Shown in pieces: positions 11,085 through 22,976 of a stretch of DNA of 64,000 nt; the stretch's first letter is position 1, and the number at the start of each line of letters is the position of its first letter. The DNA lies in NCBI RefSeq assembly GCF_023278565.1, contig NC_064675.1:4154001-4218000 (forward strand), given 5' to 3'. This stretch comes from Colletotrichum lupini. Taxonomy: Eukaryota; Ascomycota; Sordariomycetes; Glomerellales; Glomerellaceae. The translations under genes and the position numbers were made by a program. The notes beneath the pieces are model-generated. The model saw nothing but the letters and a program-made list of their open reading frames with translations, made no database searches and was not told the DNA's origin.

Positions 11085-13259
11085 TCGAGTCACCTCTTGT
11101 GGTTGGGTTGTCACCATCAGGACATTGCCACTTCCACCTGACTGTTCGGTTGTGGCAGTAGCCACGACTTGACTGTCGTGGGATTTCTACTTGGCAAGAC
11201 AAGACACCTGTTTGGATGAAGGAACTCAACTCGCTCTCTGTGTATTAGATATCTCCAGATTAATGAACAATACCAGAAGTTACCCACTCATATCACAGTT
11301 TCTTTACTATTCACTGTGAAATATTTTACCCGTCTGGGGATTGGACGTCTTCTGACAATGGCAAACTAACCCCCAACCTTTTTGAGTGCCGTCCATCCTA
11401 ATTACTGGCTGAGTAGTGTGTCGTGTTACCCCTCACTTGACTCGAGTCATGAGTGATCGCCAACCCCATGATAGTCGATAGATAACAAGGCACTGTATTC
11501 GTGTATGCTATACAGACAAAAAGCACCGTTCTCCACAGGATCGGCAACCCCGGAATTGGCTCAGCACCGTCTTGAGTACCCCCCAGCTCTATCTATCTAT
11601 CGTCGGCAACCCAGCAAGAAGGGGGTTGGTGATGTCGATGGTCGGCGGTCATGGCCGTGTGTTTTGTCGACACCCATTGTCTGTTGGACACGTAGCATTG
11701 CTTAACCTTCCTTTGACTTTCCCCTCTCTTCCCCTTTGTTAATATCTGTTAGTTGTATGGTACTGGATAGTCTGAGGAGAGCTGATAACGGGATGCGTGA
11801 CTGTTTGCATGTTCAAGTATGAACCCCTTCTGTATCTGTGGATGTCGATGAGGCAATGTATTGTCTTTGCCGATCTCTTCGGCTATACGGAGCACAGCTA
11901 TCGTGCCCATTGAAACTGACTCGATATCGTATCTACTTATCCAGTTGAGCATCATGATAGAGACGACATGACAAAACATGACATGACAGTTTCTCTCCAG
12001 GCTTCTCACGAGATACCCTCGGAATGCGGGGTCGCTAAGGTTCACTAGGGGCCTTTTTTGAATCTTGCTGTTGAGGCTGGTTGTCATTGGCCGGGACATT
12101 GTAGTGCATGTGTGCGTACATGTACGTGAGTAAGAGAAACATCGTGTGTGTATGTGTGTGGCTTGGGGGCGGGGGGGGGGGCGGGGGGGGCACATTATTC
12201 TTGCCGCTATTGATAACGATGCCGTTGCCAGACCTTGAAATCGATTCACATAGAATCACTCAACAAGCATGAAACTAGTCACAGCGCAATTTGGGCGACA
12301 TGTATTTATATATCCTTTGTTATGCCTTTGGGTTTTCAAAGTGCGCCCCTTTTGCTATCCATGAAGAGGATAAACACCAATGTCAGTCCTCATCGAATAC
12401 GCAAGTTTGCTTGAGGTTGGCTTTGTTACCTATGCGGGTTTACACGAGGGCGCGTCTTTTCCTCCTCATCATCAGCTATAACAGATATACTACAAAAGTT
12501 GGGTAGGTAGGTGTACAGGGGCAAGACTCCATCGTCCTCAGCTTATCCATCCCATGGTGACTGTGACGCCTCTGGTCGGTAAACTTGGGCGCGGGCGTTG
12601 AGTCTCAAAACCAACGGGTTTTATAGTGCGGCATGTTACGGTTTAGCAACCAATGACTGTTTGCTGATTTGGAAAGCTCTGCCATGGGAATGGTACAGAC
12701 AAGCTCAAGTTCACAGCTTCGTATCCTGCTAATCTACTGCGCTTTCAATAATGCTCGTATTGCAGTGAGTGCAAGACATGCTCAACCATGGTCTCTGATG
12801 GAGAGAAAACATCGTTTCCGAGTTAAACATCTTCCACGTGAGTGTGTATCAACACTATTTCTCGTTCAATCTATTCCAGGCAGGCAAGTACATAGAAGAT
12901 ATCTGTACATAAGTACGCTTTAGAAGTGCATACTGGCGTTCACATATCTCTTGGTGTCAATTCCGTATCAGAGCCCTTTGATGGCACAGAGACCAGGCTG
13001 GAAAAAGCGCATCTTTGCGTCCCAATGCTATTACTTGAATGTGTTCCATATGGGCGTTGTCTACAACAGACACGCAGCTCATCAATACATACTATCAACA
13101 CATCATATATACGACCATTTACTAGCCAAGCAAGCATTATTCCACACCAGGCACCCAAAATCAGATGTCACCAGCGCCGTGCAATGAGAGCCAAATTGAT
13201 CGCAATATGCGGACGCCATTTGATGCCAGAAGCTATACCAAAACAGTGACTGACCACCC
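11085..13259. other. Intergenic region between two convergent genes
   Basis: It holds the 3' ends of the kinase and transporter genes and no supported gene. A short GT-repeat (about 12144-12160) runs into a G-rich tract at 12165-12190. Around 12900-13150 the DNA is AT-richer. ORFs here are short and without recognisable domains. Confidence 0.6.
12144..12190 (+). repeat. GT repeat followed by poly-G tract
   Basis: Alternating GT dinucleotides lead into runs of five, eleven and eight guanines separated by single C residues. The plus strand could fold into a G-quadruplex. It lies in the convergent 3' spacer, so it is most simply a microsatellite. Confidence 0.85.
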
Positions 13260-15716
13260 TTACTCTGCACCAATAAGACTCTTCGGTAAGAAGGCCCAGA
13301 CTGTGCCCACAACCGAGAGAATCGTGGAGATGGTCATCAAGACGTAGCAAAGTAGTTTCTCCTGAGGGGAGATCTCTTTGCTAAAGAGCTTTACGTAGAA
13401 CGCCAAAGGTAAACTAGGGGTATGGTCAGATTCGTCTTCTCAGTCGACATCAGAGACCGAATAAGGGCAAACTTACAGCACACAAATCGTGAAGCATAAG
13501 GCACTTCCCATGAAGGCCATGATGCTATCGAACGCCGGGAACAGTATGGAAATGACGAGGAAGACCAACACGGTGACGACACGGATGACAACCTTCATGA
13601 TACCACGGAAGGTGGCAGAGCGCCCAACCATGGCCGAGCTGTCGGCAACGGCTTGCTGGTGGATACCGGTCAAAACTTCCAACGTGGCAACAATGGGTCG
13701 AGCGTTGAGCGGAATCTTGGTCAGGGGGATGATGGCGATGAAGATGCAGAGCAGGAAGTTAAGGGCACGGGGATAGCCGCTCGTCTGGAGGATGTTGGCC
13801 GTGATCTCGTCCATGACACCGTCGCCGTACATCAGCAGGCCGACAACGGCTGTGAAAGCGTCCAAGAGGTACTAGTCAACGGTCAGCAGTGAGCAGGGGG
13901 GGTCGGGAAACGTATGATGGCTACTGACGACAGACGTGAATACCGTCTTGACGGCCCTCGGGTACTTGTGAGGGTGGCGCATGTCTCTGTAAATCTTGAT
14001 GAATCGTTAGTATGCCGCACTTGCTCACCTAGACAAACGAATACTCACATTGGGAAAGACACTGTGGCCACCCCATGGGCTCATCAACAGGCCAAAACTC
14101 AGGGGGAGTGTACCCCAGTTCGCAGGGAACAGGTAGGTCGTGGCCGGCTCGATGAGAGAGCCCGGAGTCGTGGGCTTGATTAGTCCATCAACCACCAAAA
14201 TCAAGACGACTGGCCTCATGCATTAGCAATCAGAGCTTGGCGTGGAGAAAGAAAGGTAACTTACTGCTGAAACAACAGACAATGCCAATAACGCTGGTAA
14301 AACTAAGAAGGCGCAGCGGGAGGAAGTTGAGGGGGATCATGATAATCGAACACAAGAGTTTCCACATGTTGACGCTCAGGAAGCCCGGGAACAAGAGCGT
14401 CAAAGAATCGGCAAACAGGACGATCAAGGCGACGCAGGCAGCCAGCAGTTCGAGGGTGAAGAGAATACTGGTGGCGATACGCGCGTTACGACCGTAAGAG
14501 ATGTAGGCCAGGTCGGAGAATGTAATCAAGCTGGCGTCGAGATCCATGCACTTTGCCAGAAGCTTGGCCGTGTATGCTGTCACAGCCGCAGAGCCTGCCA
14601 AGACAATCATGCCGCAAATCCAACCGGCGTACTTGATGCCCATAGGTAAACTCAACAGACCGACACCGATTAGGACGCTGCGCCGCAGGTTAGAATTGTC
14701 TTGCCTTTCACTGCGCGCCAAAACAGGGGCACCACTCACTTGATCGAGTTGAAGATGGTCTGAGGTAGCGTGGACTGTCCCTCCACAGTCAGGATAATCT
14801 TTCCGTCTTGTTCGACCTCCTTCACGAGAATGGGCATGTTCTCTCCATCAGGCACATTGCCCCCTGCCTCTTGCTGTTGGCGCCAGAGCTCACCGGCCTG
14901 GGCCATTGATGGCTCATCAACATCTGCAATCGTTCCATACGTCCTGTACGAGCTGAAACTTCCGACCAGCGGCGGGGTCGCCAGGTGAGGCGGGACCGCG
15001 AAGATGGACTGTGACGGTCGGCGGCCACTCCCAAAGCTGGAACCACGGAAGGCTCCAGACAGCTCCGCCTCGACTGCCTTGCGCTCGCGCTCGCGGAAAT
15101 CGGTCTGCACAGCGCTGTCATCTGCGCCAGAAGCGGAAGAACCATTCTGATACGATGCGCTCGGTGCCGTCTCGGGGGTGGCCTCCAGGTGCTGCCTCAG
15201 CAGGGAGGTCCTCGGGTGGGAACCGGACTCGACATGGCTGCGAGAGTAGTCGAGGCCATCGGTGGACGACGAGGCAATTGGGACCTGGTCAGGGGCGAAA
15301 ACAAAGGACGGCCGTTGGGGAATGACCTCGGCAAAGCCTGCGGCACGCGCCCAACTGCGGGTGAAGGAGCGGATACTGTTAACGCCGCCGATATCTGTGA
15401 TGGCGGCAAGGTGCCGCGTTACTGAAGATCTGTAGGAGGGGTTGGTTAGCGGGGTGAACTGAGTGTGTCGTGCGCCGCGTTGCAGCAACAGAGACAACGG
15501 CAGCAAGCTGACGTCAATAATCTGCTACTCGGCTCGGGTCAGGAATAACAACCTTCTGCGACGAAGTCCGTGAGAACTGCTGCCGTAGTCACCGTCGTCA
15601 TCTGCTCCCAGGAGCGACTGGTCCTCAGCTACGGCATTGGAGTCGATACTCACGGAGCGCTGGGGGGAGGCGCCCCGTTCGTATTCGTCCCAGGTGGACG
15701 GGTTTCTCGAGGGCAT
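13260..15716 (-). CDS. Avt1-like vacuolar amino acid transporter
   Basis: Member of the AAAP (amino acid/auxin permease) family that moves neutral amino acids across the vacuolar membrane by proton exchange. Seven exons join in phase: 15716-15553, 15429-14740, 14677-14265, 14209-14049, 13994-13929, 13871-13477 and 13413-13260, giving 680 aa. A ~285-residue hydrophilic N-terminus precedes the first membrane segment, as in Avt1. The core shows QTIFNSINVLIGVGLLSLP, then PWGGHSVFPN, PLNARPI and CFTICVLLP, all Avt1-type landmarks, with about ten or eleven membrane segments. The first donor is GTTGTT, which is poor; a second phase-compatible donor (GTAGCA) lies 32 nt downstream, so that junction is uncertain. 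The exon 5 donor has two in-frame options 3 nt apart. The upstream leader contains a CT-rich repeat (coding strand). Confidence 0.9.
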
Positions 15717-15828
15717 GGGGAAAAGCTCGTGGATTCCAGCAACAACAAAGGTTGATTAAAGTCGTTTCCACGGCGTTCTTTTTCCACAACGACGAATCGA
15801 ATGAAAGACGGTCGCGACAGGAACAGAG

Positions 15829-15880
15829 GAAGAGAGAGAGAGAGAGAGAGAAAGAAGAGGAGGGAGAGGGAAGAAAGAAA
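15829..15880 (+). repeat. GA-rich microsatellite in transporter leader
   Basis: A near-perfect GA dinucleotide run is followed by imperfect purine repeats. On the transporter's coding strand this is a CT-rich tract starting about 110 nt upstream of the start codon, a common position for fungal promoter pyrimidine tracts. Confidence 0.8.
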
Positions 15881-17916
15881 AATCTGTAGTCGACTCTTTG
15901 GGCAGGGTAGACGGTCGCGACTGGGCTATTGTTCGCGCGGGCGTTTTGAGCCTTGGAGGTGGTATATAAACCTGGTCGGGACGGAGTAGTAGCACACGGC
16001 GTGAGCGCGGCACCTTACTGAGTACGTACGGGATTTAGTAGTGTAAGGTACCTTAGGTAGTAGCAGGTCGAAAAGACCGTGTATCGATAAAAGGCAAATG
16101 TGCCTTATTCCTCTTACGCACCCCAAGCCCAAAGCAAGCAAAGGCTGCAAAGCAAAACCAAGGCACCCCTACTAAGGCCGGCCCCAAGTGGAGTCGTTGC
16201 GGGAGATGAGATGGGTTGCTAGTGCAAGTGGGTTGTCGGAAGCGCAGGTTGGGTCTTGTCGCAAGTGTCTGCTGAGGTCCGACTGGGTTTTTTCTATCCT
16301 GTCTGGCTCCAGTCTCCACGTCCAAGTGGATAGGAGGGCGGAACGACAGAGATAACGGGCAGTGATTGTTACGTCGTGGCGTTAGGAAGAACTTTGAACT
16401 TGGGTTGTTCAAGACAAGAAGACCCAAGAGTCGAATGGATGGGTGTTGGCATACTCGGTACACTATTTGTGGCCGTATGTGTACTAGGTAGTTTGCCGTG
16501 GGTCACGAGTAAGTAAGAAGTTTGGCGGGAGGAAAGCTGGAGAAAAAATTGGAAGGAGGACGAAGGTAAAGTTGGCCTGTTAATGTTGGAAAGCCAAGGA
16601 AGGAACCCTCCTTCTCAACTTCTCAATCGAGTACTCAGTAAGGTAAGGTACAAGTTAAGGTACATGAGAGGGACCAACACGATCCTCAAGTCAGAAAAGG
16701 CCAATGCTTCTTTTGCCTCTTTCCACTCTCTCTTACCTTTCAAAAGGTTCTGATGAAGAGGTAAACCGTTAACGCCCCCAAGGTGTCCAGGTGCCTTATC
16801 CCAGGTAGGTCAGTAGCGGGTGTAGCCAGGACTTTGGCATCTTGGAATCGAACATACTGACACAGGTAACTTTCTAATTCTTAGGTAAGGTTGGGTCGGA
16901 TGGTGTCCTGGGGGGCGGGCTGGCTATCGCCGGCCATATCTGCAGATATGTCATGACATGCATTAACGGAATCCGAGAAGGCAACCCGAGACTACGACGA
17001 CGAATAGCAGTCGAGAGATGGCTCGGTGCGGGAGCGGAAAGAGAGGATCGAGAGGGGTTCCTCTGCCGAGAAGCGGAAGTGATTTGGAGGCATCAACTGG
17101 CAACTGCCTAATCACCAACAGGGAAACGCAGGGGAGATATGGGCGACAGAGGGGCTCACAGGAGAAAGTAAAGCAAAGTCAGCTGGACGTCACAACCTTT
17201 GATTCTCATGACGCCGTCTGCATCGTCAAAAGTTGGTCGGCTTATCGCGCCGGCGTCTCTGGTTGGACAATGGCAGAGAATGGAACGGCGCTCCTGCTGC
17301 ACGTCGCCTGCAAGTGGCAGGGCCTGTTGCAGGGCCTTTGCAGCGGCCAGAACCTGCAAACTTTCAAACTTGAACCAACCCTGGCTCCGCACTCTCCACT
17401 ACCACCTGGGTAGCACAACCCCTCGACCCTCCCGGCTTGCTGCGCCGGTCAGCCTGCTTCTCTTCTCTGCGCCTCTCTTTTAACCATACCGTCCCAAGGT
17501 ATCACGGTACTGACTACCTAAGGTAAGGTACGAGGTAATAGGTGCCAGACGTCTGCAGTACGTAATGTCGTCCTGCAAGTCTTTCGACATCATCTGCCAT
17601 TGTCTCTGCTTTTCTTTCTTTTTATTCCTTGCCTCCACATGTTTTGCCTACTTACGGGACGATTGTGGAGTCTCATCATCAAACGGCTGACGGACATTTT
17701 CTTAGCTAAGGAGATTGGACAATTCCTATTCCAACTATCACATCCATAATTATAAGGTGACTCTCACTCGATATTCAGCGGCCGCCGGACTGAAGACCTC
17801 GGATATTGATAGATTCTATCCGTCCCTTTAAGATAACCGCCCGAGTCCCCCGCCCAGATCTCTCCGCATCCTATCTCATCTTACCTTACCTTGTTACTCA
17901 CCGCTATTTGCATACT

Positions 17917-17939
17917 CCCCCCCCCCCCCCCCAAAAAAA
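17917..17939 (+). repeat. Poly-C/poly-A homopolymer junction
   Basis: A run of about sixteen C residues is followed directly by seven A residues. Homopolymer lengths like this are prone to sequencing error. Confidence 0.8.
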
Positions 17940-18715
17940 GGACCACATGACATGTCATCCAAATGCCTTCCTGAGACAGGTTGATGCATGGAGGTTCAGA
18001 TGTAAATGATGCCATCACCACCCCGCCAAGTAGCTAGTCTAGTACGGTTCTATGTAGTCGACTTCGCAACCTAGACTTTTCCCAAAAGTCAAAAGCAAGA
18101 ATCCTTGCAACTAATCATCTGCCGCCGAGCCTCTCAATCTTTTACACTACCGCAGTACCCCAGATGCTCGAGCCTCATGTCACATGCCTTCAGCTTTCCC
18201 CGTCATCCGAAAAAACCTCGCAACCTTCGAGTATCTCATGACCAGGCCTGTCCCAGAAAAGCAGCTCAACCACATAGATGGTGTTACACCCCCAGGGCCT
18301 CGGACGAATTTGCAATGCACAGACTCTGTTGCCTTTTCTTTGTTCCCTCTCGCTATTCCACGAGATCACCGTTGCTCGAGACCTTGCCCTACGTTACAGG
18401 ATAGATGTCTCTAGGGATTAGTACACGCGATAGCGTACGTTGACTGACTCTCATCTGCGCCGGCCGCTGGTCCTGTCCCACGTAGCATGCGCCTCAAGCC
18501 TCCTCTGTCTAGACGTGTGCCCCTCTCTGAAGAGGACGAGGAAATGATACAAAGAAGGATAGAGAATGATATGGAGGGCAAATTTGAGGCCTCATGATGA
18601 TCGGTACATACTGTCTCCTAGAAAGATATAATTAACCTTCGCCAGGTACGTTACTCGAGACTAACCACGCTCCGATCCGAACCAAATCGATCAACATCCG
18701 GTCCGTCGTTGCTTC

Positions 18716-18738
18716 TTTTTTTTTTTTTTTTTTTTTTT
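18716..18738 (+). repeat. Poly-T run
   Basis: About 23 consecutive T residues, roughly 250 nt upstream of the Rmp1 start codon. It may act as a nucleosome-excluding dA:dT tract in the Rmp1 promoter; this is inference from position only. Confidence 0.85.
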
Positions 18739-18981
18739 GGAAAGTGCACGGTCCCCCTATCATATTTCGTACACCACTTGCACTCTCACCTTACCAACCA
18801 CAACCAAGAGTACCTGTAGTATCAGACTTTTAGATTCGCGAGCATCACATCTGACAGCAGCCTTCCACGCCTCACACTCTAGAAAGTCAATTCGCTTTAG
18901 CTACTCCATTTTGCTCAGAGGATCATAATTACTAGCGCGCCAAAAGAAAGAAAAACAAACGAAAAAAGCAAATCTCATGAC

Positions 18982-19945
18982 ATGAAGACAACCACAACCA
19001 CAACCGCCGCAACAGCAGCGCAAACAACACCGAATGGAGAAACAACCCCAATCGCAACACTCGTCCCCGTCCTCGCCATCCTCGACAGCTTCAACCACCG
19101 CAACAAGAACCAGCACCGCGTAGCCCGCTGGTGGTCCGCCTTTGACCTCCTCCGCCGCGCCGTCCGCCGCCTGCACGACGCCCTCGAAGCCCAGGCCCGT
19201 CACCGGCGCGCCCTCAGCTTCAAGTCAAAGTCCTCTTCTTCGTCCTCCTCGAAGAAGTCTGCCGCAGCTGCTGGGGGTAAGCCCAACGGCAGCGCTGAAC
19301 GTCGTCAGAATGCGCTAGACGAAGATGTCGCTGCTAGGGTGCGGATGCTGCTAGAATCCACCATCCCCTCGTCCTTCTCGTGAGTCCTTACCTTTCCTTC
19401 CATTGATATGTACCTATTACCGATATTGACCCGAGAACTACAGAGCCTTTACACAACTAGCAGCAGACAACCAACACGCCGCCCTAGGCCTGGTCCTCCT
19501 AGGTCTCCTAGCACGCATCAACTCAGCCGTCACACTCCTGGCTCCTACTCCTGCTCCTGCTCCTCGGGAAAAGGCCACACCAGCAGGCAATGTCACTACT
19601 ACCTCTTTATCATCTTCAGCAACCAAAAGTGCTGCTGCAGTCGCCGTGGCAGATGAGAGGCATCACCAGCAGCAGCAACAACAATCCGATTCAAAGGGTC
19701 TCGGAGTGGCCATCTCTCGGGACCAACTCAAGCTTGCTGCGAAACCTTTAGATCACCACCCATCATCATCACGAAATATCGATGAAACATCACCCGCCAT
19801 CCCTCAAAAGAAACGCAAGTTGGCGAATGTGCCTCCTCTTGAGACTAAATCTAGCAAGCCAGCAAAGGAGGAAAAGCCAGTAAAGAAGAAGAAAAAGGCA
19901 AAAAAGACGGATGACTTTTCCGATTTATTCAGTTCCCTCATGTAG
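18982..19945 (+). CDS. RNase MRP subunit Rmp1-like protein
   Basis: Two exons, 18982-19379 and 19444-19945, with donor GTGAGT and acceptor CTACAG, give 299 aa. The hallmark HRNKNQHRVARWW lies at residues 39-51; it is the signature of the Rmp1 RNA-binding domain, a component specific to RNase MRP, the nucleolar ribonucleoprotein that cleaves pre-rRNA. A helical region follows and exon 2 continues it (AFTQLAADNQHAALGLVLLG). The C-terminus is basic and lysine-rich with polyGln and ends in a DDFSDLFSSLM-type tail, consistent with nuclear location. An earlier ATG at 18977 stops at once. Convergent with TUP1, with a 360 bp gap. Confidence 0.87.
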
Positions 19946-20305
19946 AGACATTCACGTAACAAAGATTCCCCAACAACACCAAACGATACATAATATAGAG
20001 ACAGGAGTCATGTAAAGCTTCAAATATTTCATTAGCGACGGCTATTTGCTACGAGATTCCGACGTGTCCCTGCCTGTACGCCCCATACCGGCCTGTGCGT
20101 CTCTCTCTGAGAATATTCCAAGACATAGACAGGGACAACCTGTTCCACCGCAAACGAAACCCTCCCTAGTAACAGAGCAACTCAACCTCTTCTCTTCGAC
20201 ACCCGCTGTTTGGTATACATCTCTGGCCACTAAACAAGCCTTCGCCAAGAAACATCAACTTTATCCCACGTACAGGTATCCGGTCCATGGCCGAGCGACA
20301 TTTTT
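19946..20305. other. Convergent 3' spacer RMP1/TUP1
   Basis: 360 bp holding both 3' untranslated regions. No gene or repeat seen. Confidence 0.6.
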
Positions 20306-22339
20306 CTACTGGACGCTTCGGTAAGACCAGATACGCGCCCGCATATCACCAGAGCCGGTGGCGAAGTAGCCGCCCGTTGGGCTAGGAGCAACTGAAATGA
20401 CCGAGTTCTTGTGGCCCTGAAGCATCAACTGCGTAGCGCCAGTGCGGGGGTCCCAGAACTGCACTCCACGGTCCTTGGAACCAGACATGACCCAAGCGGC
20501 ATCGGGCGTAAGCGCGACAGAGAGAACGAAGTCCTGAGTACATTAGCGAATCTGTTTATGAATTTTGCAGGTGTATAAATCACTTACCCTGTGACCCTCG
20601 AAAGTCTTGACGCAACGGCCCCCCTTGGGTCCGGGATTGGGCAAGCCGCGAGGGGTGCTGAGCTCCCACATCTTGATCGTCTTATCCAAACTACCACTGA
20701 CGAGGTCTCTGCCATTAGGAGAGAAGGCAACACTGTAGACGCTGTCCTTGTGGCCATCGGGACCTTCAAGACGCTCGAGCAGGTATCCCTGGTGGATGTC
20801 CCAAACGCGGACGCTCTTGTCGAGAGAACCAGCGGCGACATACTTGGTGTCGGGAGAAATGGCAACAGTTGTGACACCGTCCTCAATAGTCAAGGTCAGG
20901 GTGTTGGTGCCCTGCTCGATATCCCAGAGACGGACGGTTCTATCTCCACTGCCAGAGGCAATCGTGCGACCATCGCGGGCAAAGTCGAGAGAGTAGATGT
21001 CTTGCTCGTGGCCGGAGAAGGTGTTGCGAATCGTTCTGGACTGAATGTCCCAAACCTAAGAAAGAAGAGTCAGCTGAGCCCATGCCAAAATGCCTTTTCG
21101 GTCAAAACTTACTCTAATCAACTTGTCCTCAGCACCGGTAGCGAGGTACTTGCCATCGGGACTGAAGCAAACGCTGCGAATGTACAGATCACCAGTGATA
21201 TCCACAGTGTCATCCTGAAGGACACAGAGCTTCTCGCCAGACTGAACATCGTAAATCTGAGCGGAGCGGTTGCAGCCGGTGGCTACGTACTTGCCGTCGT
21301 GGCTGAAGCGCACGCAGCAGACTACACTCTCGTGTGCGAGAGTGTGGACAAGATCGACATCCAACATGCGAGGCACGTGTTGGTTAAAGATGACGAACCA
21401 GTCGTGACCCGATTTCTTTGAGTGAGGCGGCAGGCGATCAGGGTCAAGATCGCCAAGGGCGTTTCCCACCGGCGGAGCGTGGGGGCCCCCCATCCGCGCG
21501 TGGTCGGGAGTAGGATGGCTGACTTGAGGCGACTGGGTGGCGCCCGGGAAAGGAATGGGAGTGTTGATCTGGGGTGTAGCCGGACCGACAGCTGCAGGTG
21601 GTCTTCCAATTCCACGTCTGCCCGGACCCGGCGATGCGGTGGTCTGGGGGGGCTGGGAGCCGAGCCCATTAGATACGGGCCCACCGGGACCCGGGGGGTA
21701 TTGCTGGAAAGGCTGCTGCGACTGAGGCGGCGGCGGAGGCGGGACAGGCAGACCCGGAGGTCCCTGGGCCATCTGATGCTGCGGGCCCATTTGCTGGTCC
21801 TGAGGGGGAGGAGGGGGCGGAGGAGGGGCCAGCTGGCCCTGGCCACCACCGGTCATGATACCGTTGAAGAGACCGGTGCCGGGGGTGATGGAAGGGGGCT
21901 GTTGCGACGGGCCCGCGTGAGGAGGAGGACCGCCGATGCTTGGGGGCGCGTTTCCACGAGCTCCCTCAAGCTGGCGGCGGAGCATGGCAATTTCCTCTTC
22001 ATACCTGTTCAAAAGCTCGCTGTTAGCTTCTTGTGAAGGGACTCGGCTCGCAATCATTGACATCGACATACTTTTGCTTGAGGTTCATCTGCGCTTGCTC
22101 CATGGCGTACACCTTTTCTCTAACAAGCTGCATCTCCTGAACTTGAGCCTGTACTGGAGATTTCGTTAGCGTGACTGACGATAGGTGTCAACCGCAACTG
22201 TCTTACTCTGGTGTTCATAGCCCTCCGTCTGGCGCATCTGGGTGTCGAACTCGGATCTGATTTGGTCGAGGAGCTCATTGAGCCGGGCCGAGTTATTGGG
22301 GGGCACCGCGCCCATGGCGCGATGCGGGTACATGGACAT
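20306..22339 (-). CDS. Tup1/RCO-1 WD40 transcriptional corepressor
   Basis: Five exons, 22339-22207, 22153-22072, 22004-21113, 21055-20588 and 20533-20306, give 600 aa, close to the family's usual ~600. The N-terminus (MSMYPHRA, then [13 protein letters not shown]) is the Tup1 tetramerisation helix that also binds Ssn6/Cyc8. It continues through exons 2 and 3 as a coiled coil ([22 protein letters not shown]). A Pro/Gln/Gly-rich linker spans about residues 95-230. Seven WD40 repeats from about residue 270 form the C-terminal propeller ([53 protein letters not shown]). It acts in the nucleus, recruited by DNA-binding repressors to silence many genes, including conidiation and carbon-repressed genes. 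Several residues of overlap make MSMYPHR the clear start. Confidence 0.96.
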
Positions 22340-22976
22340 GGTTGCGGTTGGAGTCGACAAGAGTATTCAAGGTCGGAACCAAACAATTCGCGCCGGTGGG
22401 GTACGTGGTGTTGAGAGAGATGAAGTGACGGTGTTTATCAGGGGAAATATAACCGTGGGAAGCTGAAAATCGAGTGTCGATGATGGAAAAGATGCGTCGG
22501 GTTTGGTCTTGAGGTTGTCGTGGCTCGGAAAATTTAGCTGTTGCGGCTATGGGCCCCCCTTCAATCGGCTGGATGCACTGAGGCACAAGGCGCGATTTGC
22601 CTTAGGTAAGGTCTAGGGTGGTTGCGTTGACAGCGGCAGAGCCGTCCAGTCAGGAAAACGCAGATGGGTGCTGCGCGACGCGGATGGAATTCGGTTGGCG
22701 TAAGGAGATGATGAGATGGGAAGGCGTTGTGCTCGCGATTGATGATGTTATGTGCGCGGCGCGCGTGTCGAGTCTGTCACGGCGGAGATGGGGGAAAAGA
22801 GAGGAAGGGGAAGAAAAGTTCGGGTTAGGCAAGGCAGGTGGAAGGAGAGAAAGAGACCCGTCCAGAAGAGGCTGGCGAGTGGAACGAGAGGAGACGGCGC
22901 AAGGTGTAAGGTGCACAGGCGAAAAAAGAAGACGGATGGGAGCCGCCTGGGGATTTGATCCAAAGGTGGGTACCCC
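22340..22976 (-). promoter_or_regulatory. ATG-free leader region upstream of TUP1
   Basis: Reading the coding (minus) strand upstream of 22339, I find no ATG until about 22977, roughly 640 nt. About 22780-22920 is strongly pyrimidine-rich on that strand. A GGTACCTTA-type word sits at 22600-22612. The pattern fits a long scanned 5' leader and resembles that of the kinase gene. The transcription start is not determinable here. Confidence 0.5.

Larger units (their letters stand above)
15717..18981. other. Divergent promoter region between AVT1-like and RMP1 genes
   Basis: No supported gene in 3.3 kb. It contains a GA/CT-rich repeat (15829-15880), a TATA-like TTTATATACC on the minus strand near 15961-15972 (about 245 nt upstream of the transporter start), and several copies of the GGTACCTTAGGTA-type word (16044-16060, about 16635-16665, 17514-17530). 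Poly-C/poly-A (17917-17939) and poly-T (18716-18738) runs are also present. The ORF at 17018-17413 has no recognisable features. Confidence 0.6.

Noticed and set aside
16850..16862. GGAATCGAAC string resembling a reverse tRNA B box
   Set aside because: No matching A box or foldable cloverleaf nearby; no tRNA gene was found anywhere by this manual scan.
20591..21421. 276-codon plus-strand frame
   Set aside because: Lies exactly antisense to the TUP1 WD40 exons and has no domain of its own.
21422..22036. 204-codon Arg-rich plus-strand frame
   Set aside because: Antisense shadow of the Pro/Gln-rich TUP1 linker.
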